This document shows, piece by piece, positions 17,401 through 25,125 of a stretch of DNA of 64,000 nucleotides. The first letter of the stretch is position 1. Every line of letters begins with the position of its first letter. The position numbers were made by a program, and so were the translations under genes. The notes below the pieces were generated by a model. It ran no database searches. It was not told where the DNA came from and saw only the letters and a program-made list of their open reading frames with translations. The DNA is from Lentibacillus sp. JNUCC-1. GTDB lineage: Bacteria > Bacillota > Bacilli > Bacillales > Amphibacillaceae. The stretch is from assembly GCF_009741735.1 (NCBI RefSeq), contig NZ_WHOH01000001.1, positions 1,550,001-1,614,000 of the forward strand, given 5' to 3'.

Positions 17401-17575
17401 GTAGGGTGGCGATACTAGTGCTACGGCTGGATGAGGAAGGTCGATACTCCTTGGTGCCTTAGAGCCCTACCCGCAGTCTGACTCCTTCGACCACGGCGCA
17501 TCACTTATTGTTGCTCCCTTTCGGGAAGCACTCATGGTAGATTAACCCTATTCTGGTTGTTGCGCCAGCCTTAAA
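17401..17575 (+). ncRNA. Candidate IS110 bridge RNA
   Basis: Bridge RNAs of IS110 elements lie in the non-coding leader and carry paired guides for target and donor. Here CCCGCAG (17470-17476) equals the left target flank up to the core. GACTCCT (17480-17486) is the reverse complement of the right flank AGGAGTC. Next, TCATGGTAG (17532-17540) equals the IS right end plus core. TGGTTG (17554-17559) is complementary to CAACCA just inside the left end. The order target-guides then donor-guides fits the known layout. GTAGGG (17401-17406) can pair with CCCTAC (17465-17470), closing a stem. Exact ends and the folding of the target loop are uncertain, since only three bases separate the two target guides. 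Confidence 0.6.
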
Positions 17576-17606
17576 ATATTTGATGCCGTAGAAAGGATGC
17601 TTTTCA

Positions 17607-18830
17607 ATGGATATACTCATTGAAAGAGCATGCGGTTTGGATGTCCACAAAGACAACATTACTGCATGCATTATCACACCAAAAGGAAAGGAGATTGAAA
17701 CATTTTCAACCAAAACTGTTTATCTGATCGGATTAGTGGATTGGATCAAGGAACACAAATGCACACATGTTGCGATGGAAAGCACGAGTGTCTACTGGAA
17801 ACCAATTGTTAATTTGTTAGAAGCAGAAGATATTGAATTCCTAGTAGTGAATGCGCAACATATTAAAGCTGTTCCAGGAAGAAAAACAGATGTCAAAGAT
17901 GCTGAATGGATTGCTAAGCTTCTTCGTCATGGTTTACTAAAGGCTAGCTTCATTCCAGATCGGAAACAAAGGGAACTACGTGAACTTGTTCGGTATCGTA
18001 GAAGCATCATCGAAGAACGTGCGAGACAACTCAATCGAATTCAGAAAGTCCTAGAAGGCGCTAACATCAAACTAGGTTCTGTTGTTTCTAACATTACAGG
18101 CGTCTCTTCTCTTGATATGCTTCGGTCTATAGCTAATGGCGTTGAAGACCTTGATGTTTTAGCCAATTATGCAAGAGGCGTAATGAAACAGAAAAAAGAA
18201 CAACTAAAACTTGCTCTACAAGGTTATATACAAGATCATCAGCGGTTCATGATAAAGACTATTATAGACCACTATGATTACCTTACTAACACAATAGATA
18301 TGCTTGATGAAGAGATAGCTCAAAGAATGAGTGAATATCAGGAAGATATTGAGCGACTGGATTCAATCCCAGGAATCGCAACAAGAATGGCTGAACAAAT
18401 ACTTGCAGAGCTTGGAACAAATATTAAAAAACAATTTCCTACTGCACCACAAATGTGTTCATGGGCGGGGTTAGTTCCCGGTAATAATGAAAGTGCTGGG
18501 AAACGTAAATCATCTAGAACTAGGAATGGAAATAAATATTTGAAATCTGCATTAATTGAAGCAGCTCATTCACTTCGGGGTTCCAAGACCTATCTCGGAG
18601 CACTCTATCGTCGTACGGCTGCCCGTAAGGGTAGAAAACGAGCAGCAATTGTAGTTGCTCATGCCATTTTACGAATAGCCTACTATCTACTAACTCGTAA
18701 AGAGATGTATGTAGATTTAGGCGAAGATCACTTCGACAAGCAAAGAAAACAATCTATTGTTAACCATTCACTGCGCCGCCTAGAAAGTTTAGGATATACA
18801 GTTGATATTAAGGAACAAGAAGTATCTTAA
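17607..18830 (+). CDS. IS110-family transposase
   Basis: The 407-residue product has an N-terminal RuvC-like DEDD domain (GLDVHKDNITACI with the first Asp; HVAMESTSVYWKP with Glu; GRKTDVKDAEWIAKLLRHG with the Asp pair), a coiled-coil middle (about 180-260) and a C-terminal Transposase_20 domain. That domain has the IPGIATRMAEQILAELG helix-hairpin-helix and the SWAGLVPGNNESAGKRKSS segment that carries the catalytic serine region. It is full length and apparently intact. It acts as a bridge-RNA-guided recombinase on the element's ends. Its codon use is more A/T-rich than that of the flanking genes, consistent with recent arrival. Confidence 0.93.
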   Translation: MDILIERACGLDVHKDNITACIITPKGKEIETFSTKTVYLIGLVDWIKEHKCTHVAMESTSVYWKPIVNLLEAEDIEFLVVNAQHIKAVPGRKTDVKDAEWIAKLLRHGLLKASFIPDRKQRELRELVRYRRSIIEERARQLNRIQKVLEGANIKLGSVVSNITGVSSLDMLRSIANGVEDLDVLANYARGVMKQKKEQLKLALQGYIQDHQRFMIKTIIDHYDYLTNTIDMLDEEIAQRMSEYQEDIERLDSIPGIATRMAEQILAELGTNIKKQFPTAPQMCSWAGLVPGNNESAGKRKSSRTRNGNKYLKSALIEAAHSLRGSKTYLGALYRRTAARKGRKRAAIVVAHAILRIAYYLLTRKEMYVDLGEDHFDKQRKQSIVNHSLRRLESLGYTVDIKEQEVS

Positions 18831-19252
18831 CATCTTACTGATTCTATAGCCATTAGACATTGGCGCTCTCCTACTTTTTTAAAAATGAATGAGCTGCGTC
18901 TACTTTAGTGTTGCCATTTTTAAGTTTTATAGTATTTTTATTTTCATGGTAGGAGTCGACTTCCCTCCGCTCCAATCACTTTATGTTAGTCAGTGTCTTG
19001 AACACCCTGAATACAAAAGTATAGAGGAAGGGGGTACACTCTCATCAAGCTCGAGGGGAACGCGGAGACTCCTGCGGGATACAAAGCCTCGGTGAGACCC
19101 CGGAGGTCGTTAGACCGAGGAGGCTCAGCAGCGCCCGCGGAAAGCGCAGTGTTCCCCCGAGCGACCGCGTGAGGCAGCTATTAGTTAGTTCGCAGTTTAC
19201 GGATACATGTGCTTTAATAAATAGCAAGAATCTGTACGAAAACAGCCGATAT

Positions 19253-19286
19253 AAAAAAAGAGAACCGCACTGGGTGATCTCTTTTT
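19253..19286 (+). terminator. Hairpin with T tract after the palindromic element
   Basis: AAAGAGA and TCTCTTTTT flank a GC-containing loop. It can act on either strand. No clear gene ends here on the plus strand. Confidence 0.5.
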
Positions 19287-19495
19287 CGTCTTTGAGTAAG
19301 CTTCTAATTTAGTTCTATTATTCCTCTTTTAATTCAGACACTAGCGAATCTTGGTTACAAGTACTTGTACTAGAAGTTTTCAATAGGAACATACGATCGA
19401 ATATGGTATACTATATTAACAATAGACTGGCTTCACATGAGGGTTTGCGGCACACGTTCCTTCTGGGGTTTTCCCCATGGAGGGAGGTGATGCAA

Positions 19496-19579
19496 ATGAT
19501 CACGACTGATAACATCATGCTAATGATTTCGTTTGGCATGTTGATTGCAGTAGTCATGTCCGCGAACAACAAAAAATAA
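19496..19579 (+). CDS. Holin-like type I toxin peptide, copy 1
   Basis: This 27-residue peptide begins MITTDNIMLMISFGMLI and ends SANNKK. It is one hydrophobic helix with a basic end, and ALMLMISFGxLI-like cores define the putative holin-like toxin family of Firmicutes type I systems. GGAGGGAGG lies eight bases before ATG 19496; the earlier ATG at 19490 is too close to it. The mRNA shows type I features. CACATGAGGG near its 5' end is complementary to CCCTCATGTG just after the stop, and CCTTC...GGAGG can fold over the ribosome site. An antisense promoter faces it. Confidence 0.8.
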   Translation: MITTDNIMLMISFGMLIAVVMSANNKK

Positions 19580-19709
19580 TCCCTCATGTGCTGTCGAGGC
19601 GCTCTGAGGGATTATTCCTTAACATGTGCCCACCCCTCTTGATGGGGTTGGTCTATTGGAACCGTTCCATGTTAGCGCATGGAGCGGTCTTTAATATGGT
19701 ATGGTGTTC
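19580..19709 (-). ncRNA. Candidate antisense antitoxin RNA, copy 1
   Basis: On the minus strand TTTACA (19739-19744) and TATAAT (19717-19722) are 16 bp apart, giving a start near 19709. The RNA would cover a hairpin (ACCGCTCCATG / CATGGAACGGT) and end at the AATAATCCCTCA/TGAGGGATTATT stem, overlapping the 3' end of the toxin message. This is the standard antisense arrangement of TxpA/BsrG-like systems. The extent is inferred. Confidence 0.65.
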
Positions 19710-19799
19710 TGTAATTATTATACCACATGGACCCGTTTTGTAAACAATTCTGAGGTAACCGAATGATTGACTTGCTATCAGCCGTGCTCATACTTTTAA

Positions 19800-20741
19800 C
19801 TAAATCAACTTTGTCAGCCCAAATATCCCAGGCCTTCTTTCATAGCCTAGTTTCTCATTCACTGATAGCATGGCCTCATTTTCCGAATCATTATGCGTTC
19901 TCATGTATTCAGCATCATTTTTCAAGGCGTATTCTATGGCTTTGACTTTTACCGCTTGGGCAAGGCCTTTTCCGCGATAACGTCGGTCAACGCCGGTCAT
20001 GGAATTATAAACAACCCCTTCTGATTCATCTATGGCCATGGACATGGCGACCCACGTGCCATCATCAACTGCTAAAATAAAACCTTCCTTATCTACATCA
20101 CGTGTCATGTTCATCATCTTTTCATTGTCAGGACGCGGTTTATCCGACATGCCTGGCACATCCTGAACAAGCTTCCACCAGAAGTCCCAAAATTGATGCT
20201 CTATATCAGGGTCTTGCGTGTACTCGGCAAGGGAGGTGAATTTGATGCCTGAAGCTTCCAGATTTTTAAAAAGGGCATCGTACGAGTGGATATCAAACAT
20301 CTTTACGTTTAATCGGGACTCAAAGGAATGGTTGGTGATCTCAAAACCTTTCTGATTCACCCAATCAAGCTCCACGTCGTTATTATCCCGGACCATGGTT
20401 TGAAGCGCTTTGGAATGGCGTTCCCGTGCGAGGGTCTCAATTTCATCCAAAAGCCAGTTGCCAACGCCTTGATGATACCAGTCCTGATCGACTTTGATGG
20501 TCACATCGGCGTAACCCGGTTTCAGAATCGGATCCCAAGGGCCGGACGCATACATGCCAAAGCCAACCATTCTTCCTTCTGGTGTTAAAATACCTAATAT
20601 GTATAAGACCGTTTCTTCTGTTCCTTTTCCCTCCAACATTTTAATGGTATCAGCGTCTGGCAGGTGTTCACTCGACTCACGGACGAGGTCGGCAAAATTT
20701 TTCGAAGTCAGGTGGTGAAGTTTTAACGTCAAATAAACCAT
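19800..20741 (-). CDS. Double-domain GNAT-family N-acetyltransferase
   Basis: The protein has about 313 residues with two GNAT folds. The first holds DQDWYHQGVGNWLLDEIETLARERHS (acetyl-CoA loop Q-x-x-G-x-G/N). The second holds GVDRRYRGKGLAQAVKVKAIEYA (R-x-x-G-x-G/A), which is the stronger acetyl-CoA site. ATG 20741 has AAAGGG nine bases upstream; TTG 20732 is an alternative. The substrate is unknown. It is enclosed between two identical toxin loci in direct orientation, so recombination between them would delete it. Confidence 0.85.
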   Translation of the reverse strand: MVYLTLKLHHLTSKNFADLVRESSEHLPDADTIKMLEGKGTEETVLYILGILTPEGRMVGFGMYASGPWDPILKPGYADVTIKVDQDWYHQGVGNWLLDEIETLARERHSKALQTMVRDNNDVELDWVNQKGFEITNHSFESRLNVKMFDIHSYDALFKNLEASGIKFTSLAEYTQDPDIEHQFWDFWWKLVQDVPGMSDKPRPDNEKMMNMTRDVDKEGFILAVDDGTWVAMSMAIDESEGVVYNSMTGVDRRYRGKGLAQAVKVKAIEYALKNDAEYMRTHNDSENEAMLSVNEKLGYERRPGIFGLTKLI

Positions 20742-20891
20742 CCTTTCTTGCCCTTTCAGAAAATAATAGAAGTTAGTTATGGGAACAAATGTACGAATGT
20801 GATATGCCATAACTACAATAGACTGGCTTCACATGAGGGGTTGCGGCACATGTTCCTTCTGGGGTTTACCCCATGGAGGGAGGTGATGCAA

Positions 20892-20975
20892 ATGATCACG
20901 ACTGATAACATCATGCTGATGATTTCGTTTGGCATGTTAATTGCAGTGGTCATGTCCGCGAATAATAAAAAATAA
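20892..20975 (+). CDS. Holin-like type I toxin peptide, copy 2
   Basis: The peptide is identical to the 27-residue product at 19496-19579, although the DNA differs at several third positions (for example CTG for CTA, TTA for TTG). That suggests purifying selection on the peptide. The same GGAGGGAGG site and the same complementary CACATGAGGG / CCCTCATGTG pair are present. Longer frames starting at 20748 are read-through of the leader and not likely to be used. Confidence 0.8.
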   Translation: MITTDNIMLMISFGMLIAVVMSANNKK

Positions 20976-21107
20976 TCCCTCATGTGCTGTAGCGGCGCCT
21001 TTGAGGGATTACTCTTAAATGTGTGCCCACCCCTCTTGACGGGGTTGGTCTATTGAAACCGTTCCATGTTACCAGCATGGAGCGGTTTTTAATATGGTAT
21101 GTGGTTC
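20976..21107 (-). ncRNA. Candidate antisense antitoxin RNA, copy 2
   Basis: On the minus strand TTTACA (21137-21142) and TATAAT (21115-21120) are 16 bp apart, with a predicted start near 21107. It overlaps the toxin's 3' end as in copy 1. The hairpin AACCGCTCCATGCTGG/ CATGGAACGGTT is slightly longer than in copy 1. Confidence 0.65.
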
Positions 21108-21174
21108 TGTATTTATTATACCACATGGCGTGATTTTGTAAACAATTCTGAGATATTCATCATCCGTTTTTCTA

Positions 21175-21792
21175 TTAGAGATCTCTACTTGCATACCATG
21201 AACGTGCAGCTCTCACTTCTCCGGGTGTCAGCTGATGTCCGTTGTCTTCCCAATGTAACTCGACATGGGCTCCAGCGGTTTGCAGCATGGATGCCAATTC
21301 CTCCGACTCCTCGGGCGCACACAGCGGATCATTGGCACCCGCTGCAATCATGACATGCTTCCCTGACAGATCAGGCAGATCCACGCCGCGGCGCGGAACC
21401 ATCGGGTGATGCAGCACCGCACCCATCAAAGCCTGTTCATAATGGAAAAGCAGGCTCGCGGCAATGTTGGCGCCGTTTGAATATCCGATCGCCAGCACTC
21501 GGTCACGGTCAAATTGATACCGTTCAGCCGCTTCGTCCAGGAATGCATTCAGTTCTTCTGTCCTGAATACCAAGTCTTCTTCATCAAATACCCCTTCAGC
21601 CAGGCGTCTGAAAAAGCGCGGCATGCCGTTTTCGAGAACATTTCCTCTGACACTCAGCACGGTAGCATCGGGATCAATCATCTCCGCCAGCGACAACAAA
21701 TCCTCTTCAGTGCCGCCGGTCCCGTGCAGCAACAATAAGGTCGGCTTTGACGCATCGCTTCCTTGTTTGAAAATATGTTCCACTTGGTTCAC
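21175..21792 (-). CDS. mhqD: MhqD-type alpha/beta hydrolase
   Basis: This is a 205-residue carboxylesterase/phospholipase-type hydrolase with oxyanion segment LLHGTGGTEEDL, nucleophile elbow GYSNGANIA and the Asp/His of the triad in AAGANDPLCAP and DNGHQL. Together with the dioxygenase upstream it corresponds to mhqED/mhqNOD-type quinone-resistance genes of B. subtilis. It starts with GTG at 21792 with GGACGAG upstream and lies 29 bases after the dioxygenase gene, so both share the MhqR-controlled promoter. Confidence 0.88.
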   Translation of the reverse strand: MNQVEHIFKQGSDASKPTLLLLHGTGGTEEDLLSLAEMIDPDATVLSVRGNVLENGMPRFFRRLAEGVFDEEDLVFRTEELNAFLDEAAERYQFDRDRVLAIGYSNGANIAASLLFHYEQALMGAVLHHPMVPRRGVDLPDLSGKHVMIAAGANDPLCAPEESEELASMLQTAGAHVELHWEDNGHQLTPGEVRAARSWYASRDL

Positions 21793-21821
21793 CTCGTCCT
21801 TGTTAGTTAACTTGTCTAGCG

Positions 21822-22808
21822 TTACTTTTCATATTCCTTTTCAAAGATCTTCGTGCTTCTCACCGTATCAATCGGACGGACAAGCTGCTCAATCTTGTCG
21901 CGTTTCGGCTCGAGTGCCGGTGGCAATGAGAGCTTTTCCCCGAGGGTTTCATAGGGCTCGTCTTCCATAAAGCCTGGACCATCAGTCGCAATTTCAAATA
22001 AAATCTGCGGTGCGACTCTAATATACAGCGATCCGAAATAGTAGCGCTCAACATAGCCTGAATTCGGTATACGGAAATTTTTCAGCCACGCTGTCCACGC
22101 TTCGATTTCTGCTTTATCCTGAACGCGGAAAGCCGCATGGTGCACGGTCCCATAGCCTTGTTGCGCCTGTGGACTTGACGGTGCATGTTCAACGATCACC
22201 TGAGCGCCGTTCCCGCCTTCACCTGTTTCAAACAAATCAAGAGCGCCCTCTTGTGCGACATGTCTGAAGTTAAACACCTTCTCAAGGAGCTGTTTAAAAG
22301 CCGCAACCTCAGTCATGCGCAGAAATACCGGGCCGAGGCCTGTAATGGCATACTCGAGTGGAATGGGTCCGTTCTGCCACGGCGTTCCTGCTGGGACACC
22401 GGTATTTTTTTCATCAGAAATCAGTTGATACTTCTGATCATCGAAATCTGTGAACGACAAGGTTTGCTTGCCGAATTGTGTCTGGATGCCTGTATGCTCG
22501 ATCTTAAGCCGGTCAAAACGCTTCACCCAGTAATCCAGGGCGTCATCACTCGGCACACGGAAAGCCGTCTGAGCTATTTCATTCGCCCCGTGCACCCCTT
22601 TAGGCACACCAGGAAAATCAAAAAACGTCATATCTGTCCCCGGACTTCCTGTATCATCGGCAAAAAATAAATGGTATGTCTGTATATCATCCTGATTGAC
22701 CGTCTTTTTCACCAGTCGCATGCCCAGGACTTCTGTAAAAAAGGCATAGTTCTTCTCAGCACTGCTCGTTATGGCTGTGACATGGTGGACGCCTTTTAAT
22801 GGTTTCAT
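21822..22808 (-). CDS. mhqA: MhqA/MhqO-type ring-cleaving dioxygenase
   Basis: The 328-residue protein has tandem vicinal-oxygen-chelate (glyoxalase-fold) modules. It starts with KGVHHVTAITSSAEKNYAFF, with a metal-binding His in HHVTA, a second His in GTVHHAAFRVQD and Glu in ILFEIATDGPGF. Such extradiol dioxygenases open catechol or hydroquinone rings. A perfect MhqR palindrome precedes the gene. It is followed closely by mhqD, so the pair should be induced by quinones together with wrbA at 1 kb. Confidence 0.92.
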   Translation of the reverse strand: MKPLKGVHHVTAITSSAEKNYAFFTEVLGMRLVKKTVNQDDIQTYHLFFADDTGSPGTDMTFFDFPGVPKGVHGANEIAQTAFRVPSDDALDYWVKRFDRLKIEHTGIQTQFGKQTLSFTDFDDQKYQLISDEKNTGVPAGTPWQNGPIPLEYAITGLGPVFLRMTEVAAFKQLLEKVFNFRHVAQEGALDLFETGEGGNGAQVIVEHAPSSPQAQQGYGTVHHAAFRVQDKAEIEAWTAWLKNFRIPNSGYVERYYFGSLYIRVAPQILFEIATDGPGFMEDEPYETLGEKLSLPPALEPKRDKIEQLVRPIDTVRSTKIFEKEYEK

Positions 22809-22838
22809 AATTGAGCCTCCTGTTTTCGTTGCAGTTGA

Positions 22839-22887
22839 TTATCTCGAATTCGAGGTAATTGTATAACAGAGTGCAGTGCGGGGTCAA
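22839..22887 (-). promoter_or_regulatory. mhqA promoter with palindromic MhqR operator
   Basis: TTATCTCGAATTCGAGGTAA (22839-22858) is a near-perfect palindrome matching the MhqR consensus. On the minus strand it lies directly downstream of TTGACC (22882-22887), 16 bp, TATACA (22860-22865). Confidence 0.85.
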
Positions 22888-22939
22888 TGAAAAGAGGTTG
22901 GCTTTGTGGCCTTATGTGTTTTGACTTGGTTGAGTGAGG

Positions 22940-23076
22940 ATTTATCCAGGTTTTAAGAGCTTTATCCAGAAATAATTTCACATATCCAGGTTTTTCTAGG
23001 TGTTTTCCAGAAATATGGGCGTTTATCCAGACTTTTCATCCATATATCCAGGAAAACGAGTGATATATCCAGACTC
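22940..23076 (-). repeat. CTGGATA array 1 (21-bp period)
   Basis: Read on the minus strand, seven CTGGA(TA) cores recur every 20-21 bp with variable sequence between. Preferred contexts are aaaaC-CTGGATA and tt-TCTGGATA, followed by TATG or AAxx. One unit is decayed (CTGGAAAA). The array fills the gap between the mhqA promoter and the 23.2-kb gene. It is the only one of the four without a GGGAAGTGACAGGCAC repeat beside it. No other feature is seen between 22890 and 23160. Confidence 0.8.
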
Positions 23077-23160
23077 CTTCTGTGTAGGCGGATTCCGTAT
23101 CGGACGTGGTATCAGTGCAATGACTCGTAGAACGGATAAAATTATCGATCCCATTTCGAC

Positions 23161-23691
23161 TCAACCTCTTTCGTATGATGGCTGCTCTGTTTCACTGTTA
23201 ATGGCGTTTTGTAAAGCTAATACAGATGCGATGGCCTGGCTCCATTCCGCAATCATGTCGACCAGTTCCTCATCAACACCTTTAATTTTAATGGCCGACA
23301 GAAACTGTCCATAGACGTCCAAAAAGGATTCCAGCGTGAACCCTTCTTCCCATGCATCTGGCAAAAGCACACCCGCGCCTAGCGTTGAAATCAGATTTCC
23401 TTTTTTACCAATTTCCGCCTTAACCGTTTCGCTAGCAGGAGCCAAAACCCCCATGGCACTCACAGCATTTCCTATAGAGCCAAGATGGGCACCCGTTTTT
23501 TCTAAAAAAGAGCCCTCTTCGCTGTCTGTGATTAAAGCCGACCCTGTGCTCTGTAAAACATTCCCCCATAATTCAAGCTGTGTGCGCATTTTCGCATCTT
23601 TTACCAAAGCTGGCGTCGCTGCCACTGCCGACATCGTTTGGCCTATTGCGTTTAACCAGTACCCTAAAAGACCTTTAGTTCGATCATCCAA
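23161..23691 (-). CDS. Repetitive amphipathic protein (DUF6944-like)
   Basis: The protein has about 176 residues built from four or five degenerate helical repeats of roughly 35-40 residues, each around a W/L-x-N/A-x-x-G core: LGYWLNAIGQTMSAV, LELWGNVLQSTGSAL, TGAHLGSIGNAVSAMG, KGNLISTLGAGVL. It lacks a signal peptide and cysteines. TTG 23691 is preferred because GGAGGGGG lies just upstream; the frame's ATG further out overlaps that site. Such Bacillus proteins are annotated as DUF6944 repetitive proteins, and no function is established. The family call is from memory. Confidence 0.65.
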   Translation of the reverse strand: MDDRTKGLLGYWLNAIGQTMSAVAATPALVKDAKMRTQLELWGNVLQSTGSALITDSEEGSFLEKTGAHLGSIGNAVSAMGVLAPASETVKAEIGKKGNLISTLGAGVLLPDAWEEGFTLESFLDVYGQFLSAIKIKGVDEELVDMIAEWSQAIASVLALQNAINSETEQPSYERG

Positions 23692-23813
23692 AACACCCCC
23701 TCCCCGAAACAAGACTTATGCTATCCTATTCAAAGCATTATGATTCGATCGTGTATGTGCCTTGAATGACGAATAAGTCGTCTCACTGAGAATTTCGGGG
23801 AAGTTCGCATGTA

Positions 23814-24185
23814 TCATTCGGCTCGTTGAAGAAATTCCAACCGATTCCCGAATGGATCATCAACATAAAAACGCTCAGCACCTTCGAGCGGCTCATCGTC
23901 CTTCACTTTCACACCGGCGTCCACGAGTTTTTCCCGCAAGGCTTCTAAATGATCGACACGGAAAGCTGGATGTGCTTTTTTAGCAGGGTTGAACGGTTCT
24001 TGGATCCCAATATGCAGTTGATGCGCTCCACATTGAAACCATACCCCGCCGCGTTTGGCCAAGTTTTCCGGTTTGGGGATTTCCTCCATCCCAAGAATCC
24101 CTTTGAAAAAACGCCGTGCTTCGTTTTCGCTTCCTTTTGGTGCTGCCAGTTGCACGTGATCAATTCCTAAGAATGAATACAACAT
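23814..24185 (-). CDS. VOC-family (glyoxalase/bleomycin-type) protein
   Basis: This is a 123-residue single vicinal-oxygen-chelate protein: GIDHVQLAAPKGSENEARRFF at the start, VWFQCGAHQLHIG in the middle, DDPFGNRLEFLQ at the end, with metal ligands His, His and Glu at the family positions. ATG 24185 has AGAGGA eight bases upstream; the frame's extension overlaps the gene before it. The 31-base gap to the amidohydrolase indicates an operon. It could be a lyase, isomerase or drug-binding protein. Confidence 0.82.
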   Translation of the reverse strand: MLYSFLGIDHVQLAAPKGSENEARRFFKGILGMEEIPKPENLAKRGGVWFQCGAHQLHIGIQEPFNPAKKAHPAFRVDHLEALREKLVDAGVKVKDDEPLEGAERFYVDDPFGNRLEFLQRAE

Positions 24186-24216
24186 AAAACACCGTCCTCT
24201 TTCAGATCCCAGCTCT

Positions 24217-24978
24217 TCAAATGTTGGAGCTAGGTGACTTAAAGTACCATTTAAACGCATTCGTATACATGATCTTATCGACAGCTTCCTCATCAAATAA
24301 TTGTTGAATCAGCTCAATGTCTGTGTAAGTAAAAGGTCTTTTCGCCCTTGTAGATGGCAAATCAGTGCCAAACATCAGAGCATCCGGGTTCATATCATAG
24401 ATTGAGGTTAAGGCGTTCTCTATGTTCAATCCAACACGCCCAAAACCAGTCGCTTTAACGCGTATACCTTTTGCCACAAGCTTTAGTAAATGAGGTAATC
24501 CTTCTTCAGATAACCCTAAATGATCAATTGATACCGCGGGTAATTTTTCAATAGTTGATGCGATATCAGGCAAGTGCTTGGCATCTATGTAAAGTTCGCT
24601 GTGCCATCCAACAAGTTCATGCACACGCCTGGCAAAATAATCGAGCTTTGACACATCCTCTGAACCGCCTCGCTTGATATTGAACCGCAATGCCCGGACT
24701 CCAGCGTTATGTAGGCTTACAATTGCCTCATCTGTCACAGTGTGCGGTAACTGTGTTACACCACAAAAAGCCGGCCCCATCTGTTTAAGGGCTTTCAATA
24801 AGTAGCTTTGATCGAATCCCTGAAAAGATCCAGATACAATTGCACCGCCAAGTACATTCAGATCGGCAATTTCTTTTTGATAATCACTCACAACATAGCT
24901 CGGTGGCGTGTACCCCTGATTTTCTTTAATTGGAAAGTTATAATCAATAATATGAAAATGCGCATCGAAAATCCTCAC
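24217..24978 (-). CDS. Amidohydrolase-family TIM-barrel hydrolase
   Basis: The 253-residue protein starts with DAHFHI (metal-binding H-x-H), has ALRFNIKRGG, a catalytic His region AVSIDHLGLSEEG, and MFGTDLPSTRAKRPF carrying the C-terminal Asp. These are hallmarks of the amidohydrolase_2 group that includes 2-pyrone-4,6-dicarboxylate lactonase and decarboxylases. It is first in a two-gene unit with the VOC protein. The substrate is unknown; aromatic-acid or lactone chemistry is plausible. Confidence 0.82.
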   Translation of the reverse strand: MRIFDAHFHIIDYNFPIKENQGYTPPSYVVSDYQKEIADLNVLGGAIVSGSFQGFDQSYLLKALKQMGPAFCGVTQLPHTVTDEAIVSLHNAGVRALRFNIKRGGSEDVSKLDYFARRVHELVGWHSELYIDAKHLPDIASTIEKLPAVSIDHLGLSEEGLPHLLKLVAKGIRVKATGFGRVGLNIENALTSIYDMNPDALMFGTDLPSTRAKRPFTYTDIELIQQLFDEEAVDKIMYTNAFKWYFKSPSSNI

Positions 24979-25125
24979 ATCAATGTTTCCTCCCTTTCAC
25001 ATATCCTGCTTCCATCATACCGTGATTGTGTCATCAGTTAAAATACTAATTTCGTAACTAATGGTATAAGTATTTGTTATCACAGTGCAGGCTTGAAAAC
25101 TGGGTATACCCCTATGAAAAGACCG

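Larger units (their letters stand above)
17347..18950 (+). mobile_element. IS110-family insertion sequence (1604 bp)
   Basis: Boundaries come from comparing the split palindromic element with its uninterrupted copy at 54.3 kb. The empty site reads CCCGC-AG-GAGTCG. Here the AG core occurs at both ends (17347-17348 and 18951-18952), with no longer target duplication and no inverted terminal repeats, as expected for IS110 recombination at a shared dinucleotide. It has a 258-base leader before the transposase gene and 120 bases after it. The target is a repetitive palindromic element, as for IS621 in E. coli REP sequences. Confidence 0.88.
17131..19200. repeat. Palindromic interspersed element, copy 2, interrupted by IS110
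   Basis: The ends are ACAAACTGCGAAC (17131-17143) and GTTCGCAGTTTAC (19188-19200). The two halves, 17131-17348 and 18951-19200, join without a gap when compared with the copy at 54.1 kb: CCCGCAG is followed by GAGTCGACTTCCC. The element itself is therefore about 470 bp, and the IS110 entered it later. The module near 17200-17346 and the one near 19055-19165 correspond to those of copies 1 and 3. Confidence 0.85.
19386..19754. repeat. Type I toxin locus, direct repeat copy 1
   Basis: About 370 bp are nearly identical to 20781-21152 in the same orientation. They span the toxin promoter region, toxin ORF, terminator, antisense hairpin and antisense promoter, and end at GTAAACAATTCTGAG in both. 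The two copies flank the GNAT gene. Confidence 0.85.
20781..21152. repeat. Type I toxin locus, direct repeat copy 2
   Basis: This is a second copy of the repeat at 19386-19754 with scattered substitutions, mainly outside the coding part. Both copies keep the toxin, the 5'-3' complementary segments and the reverse promoter. Confidence 0.85.
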
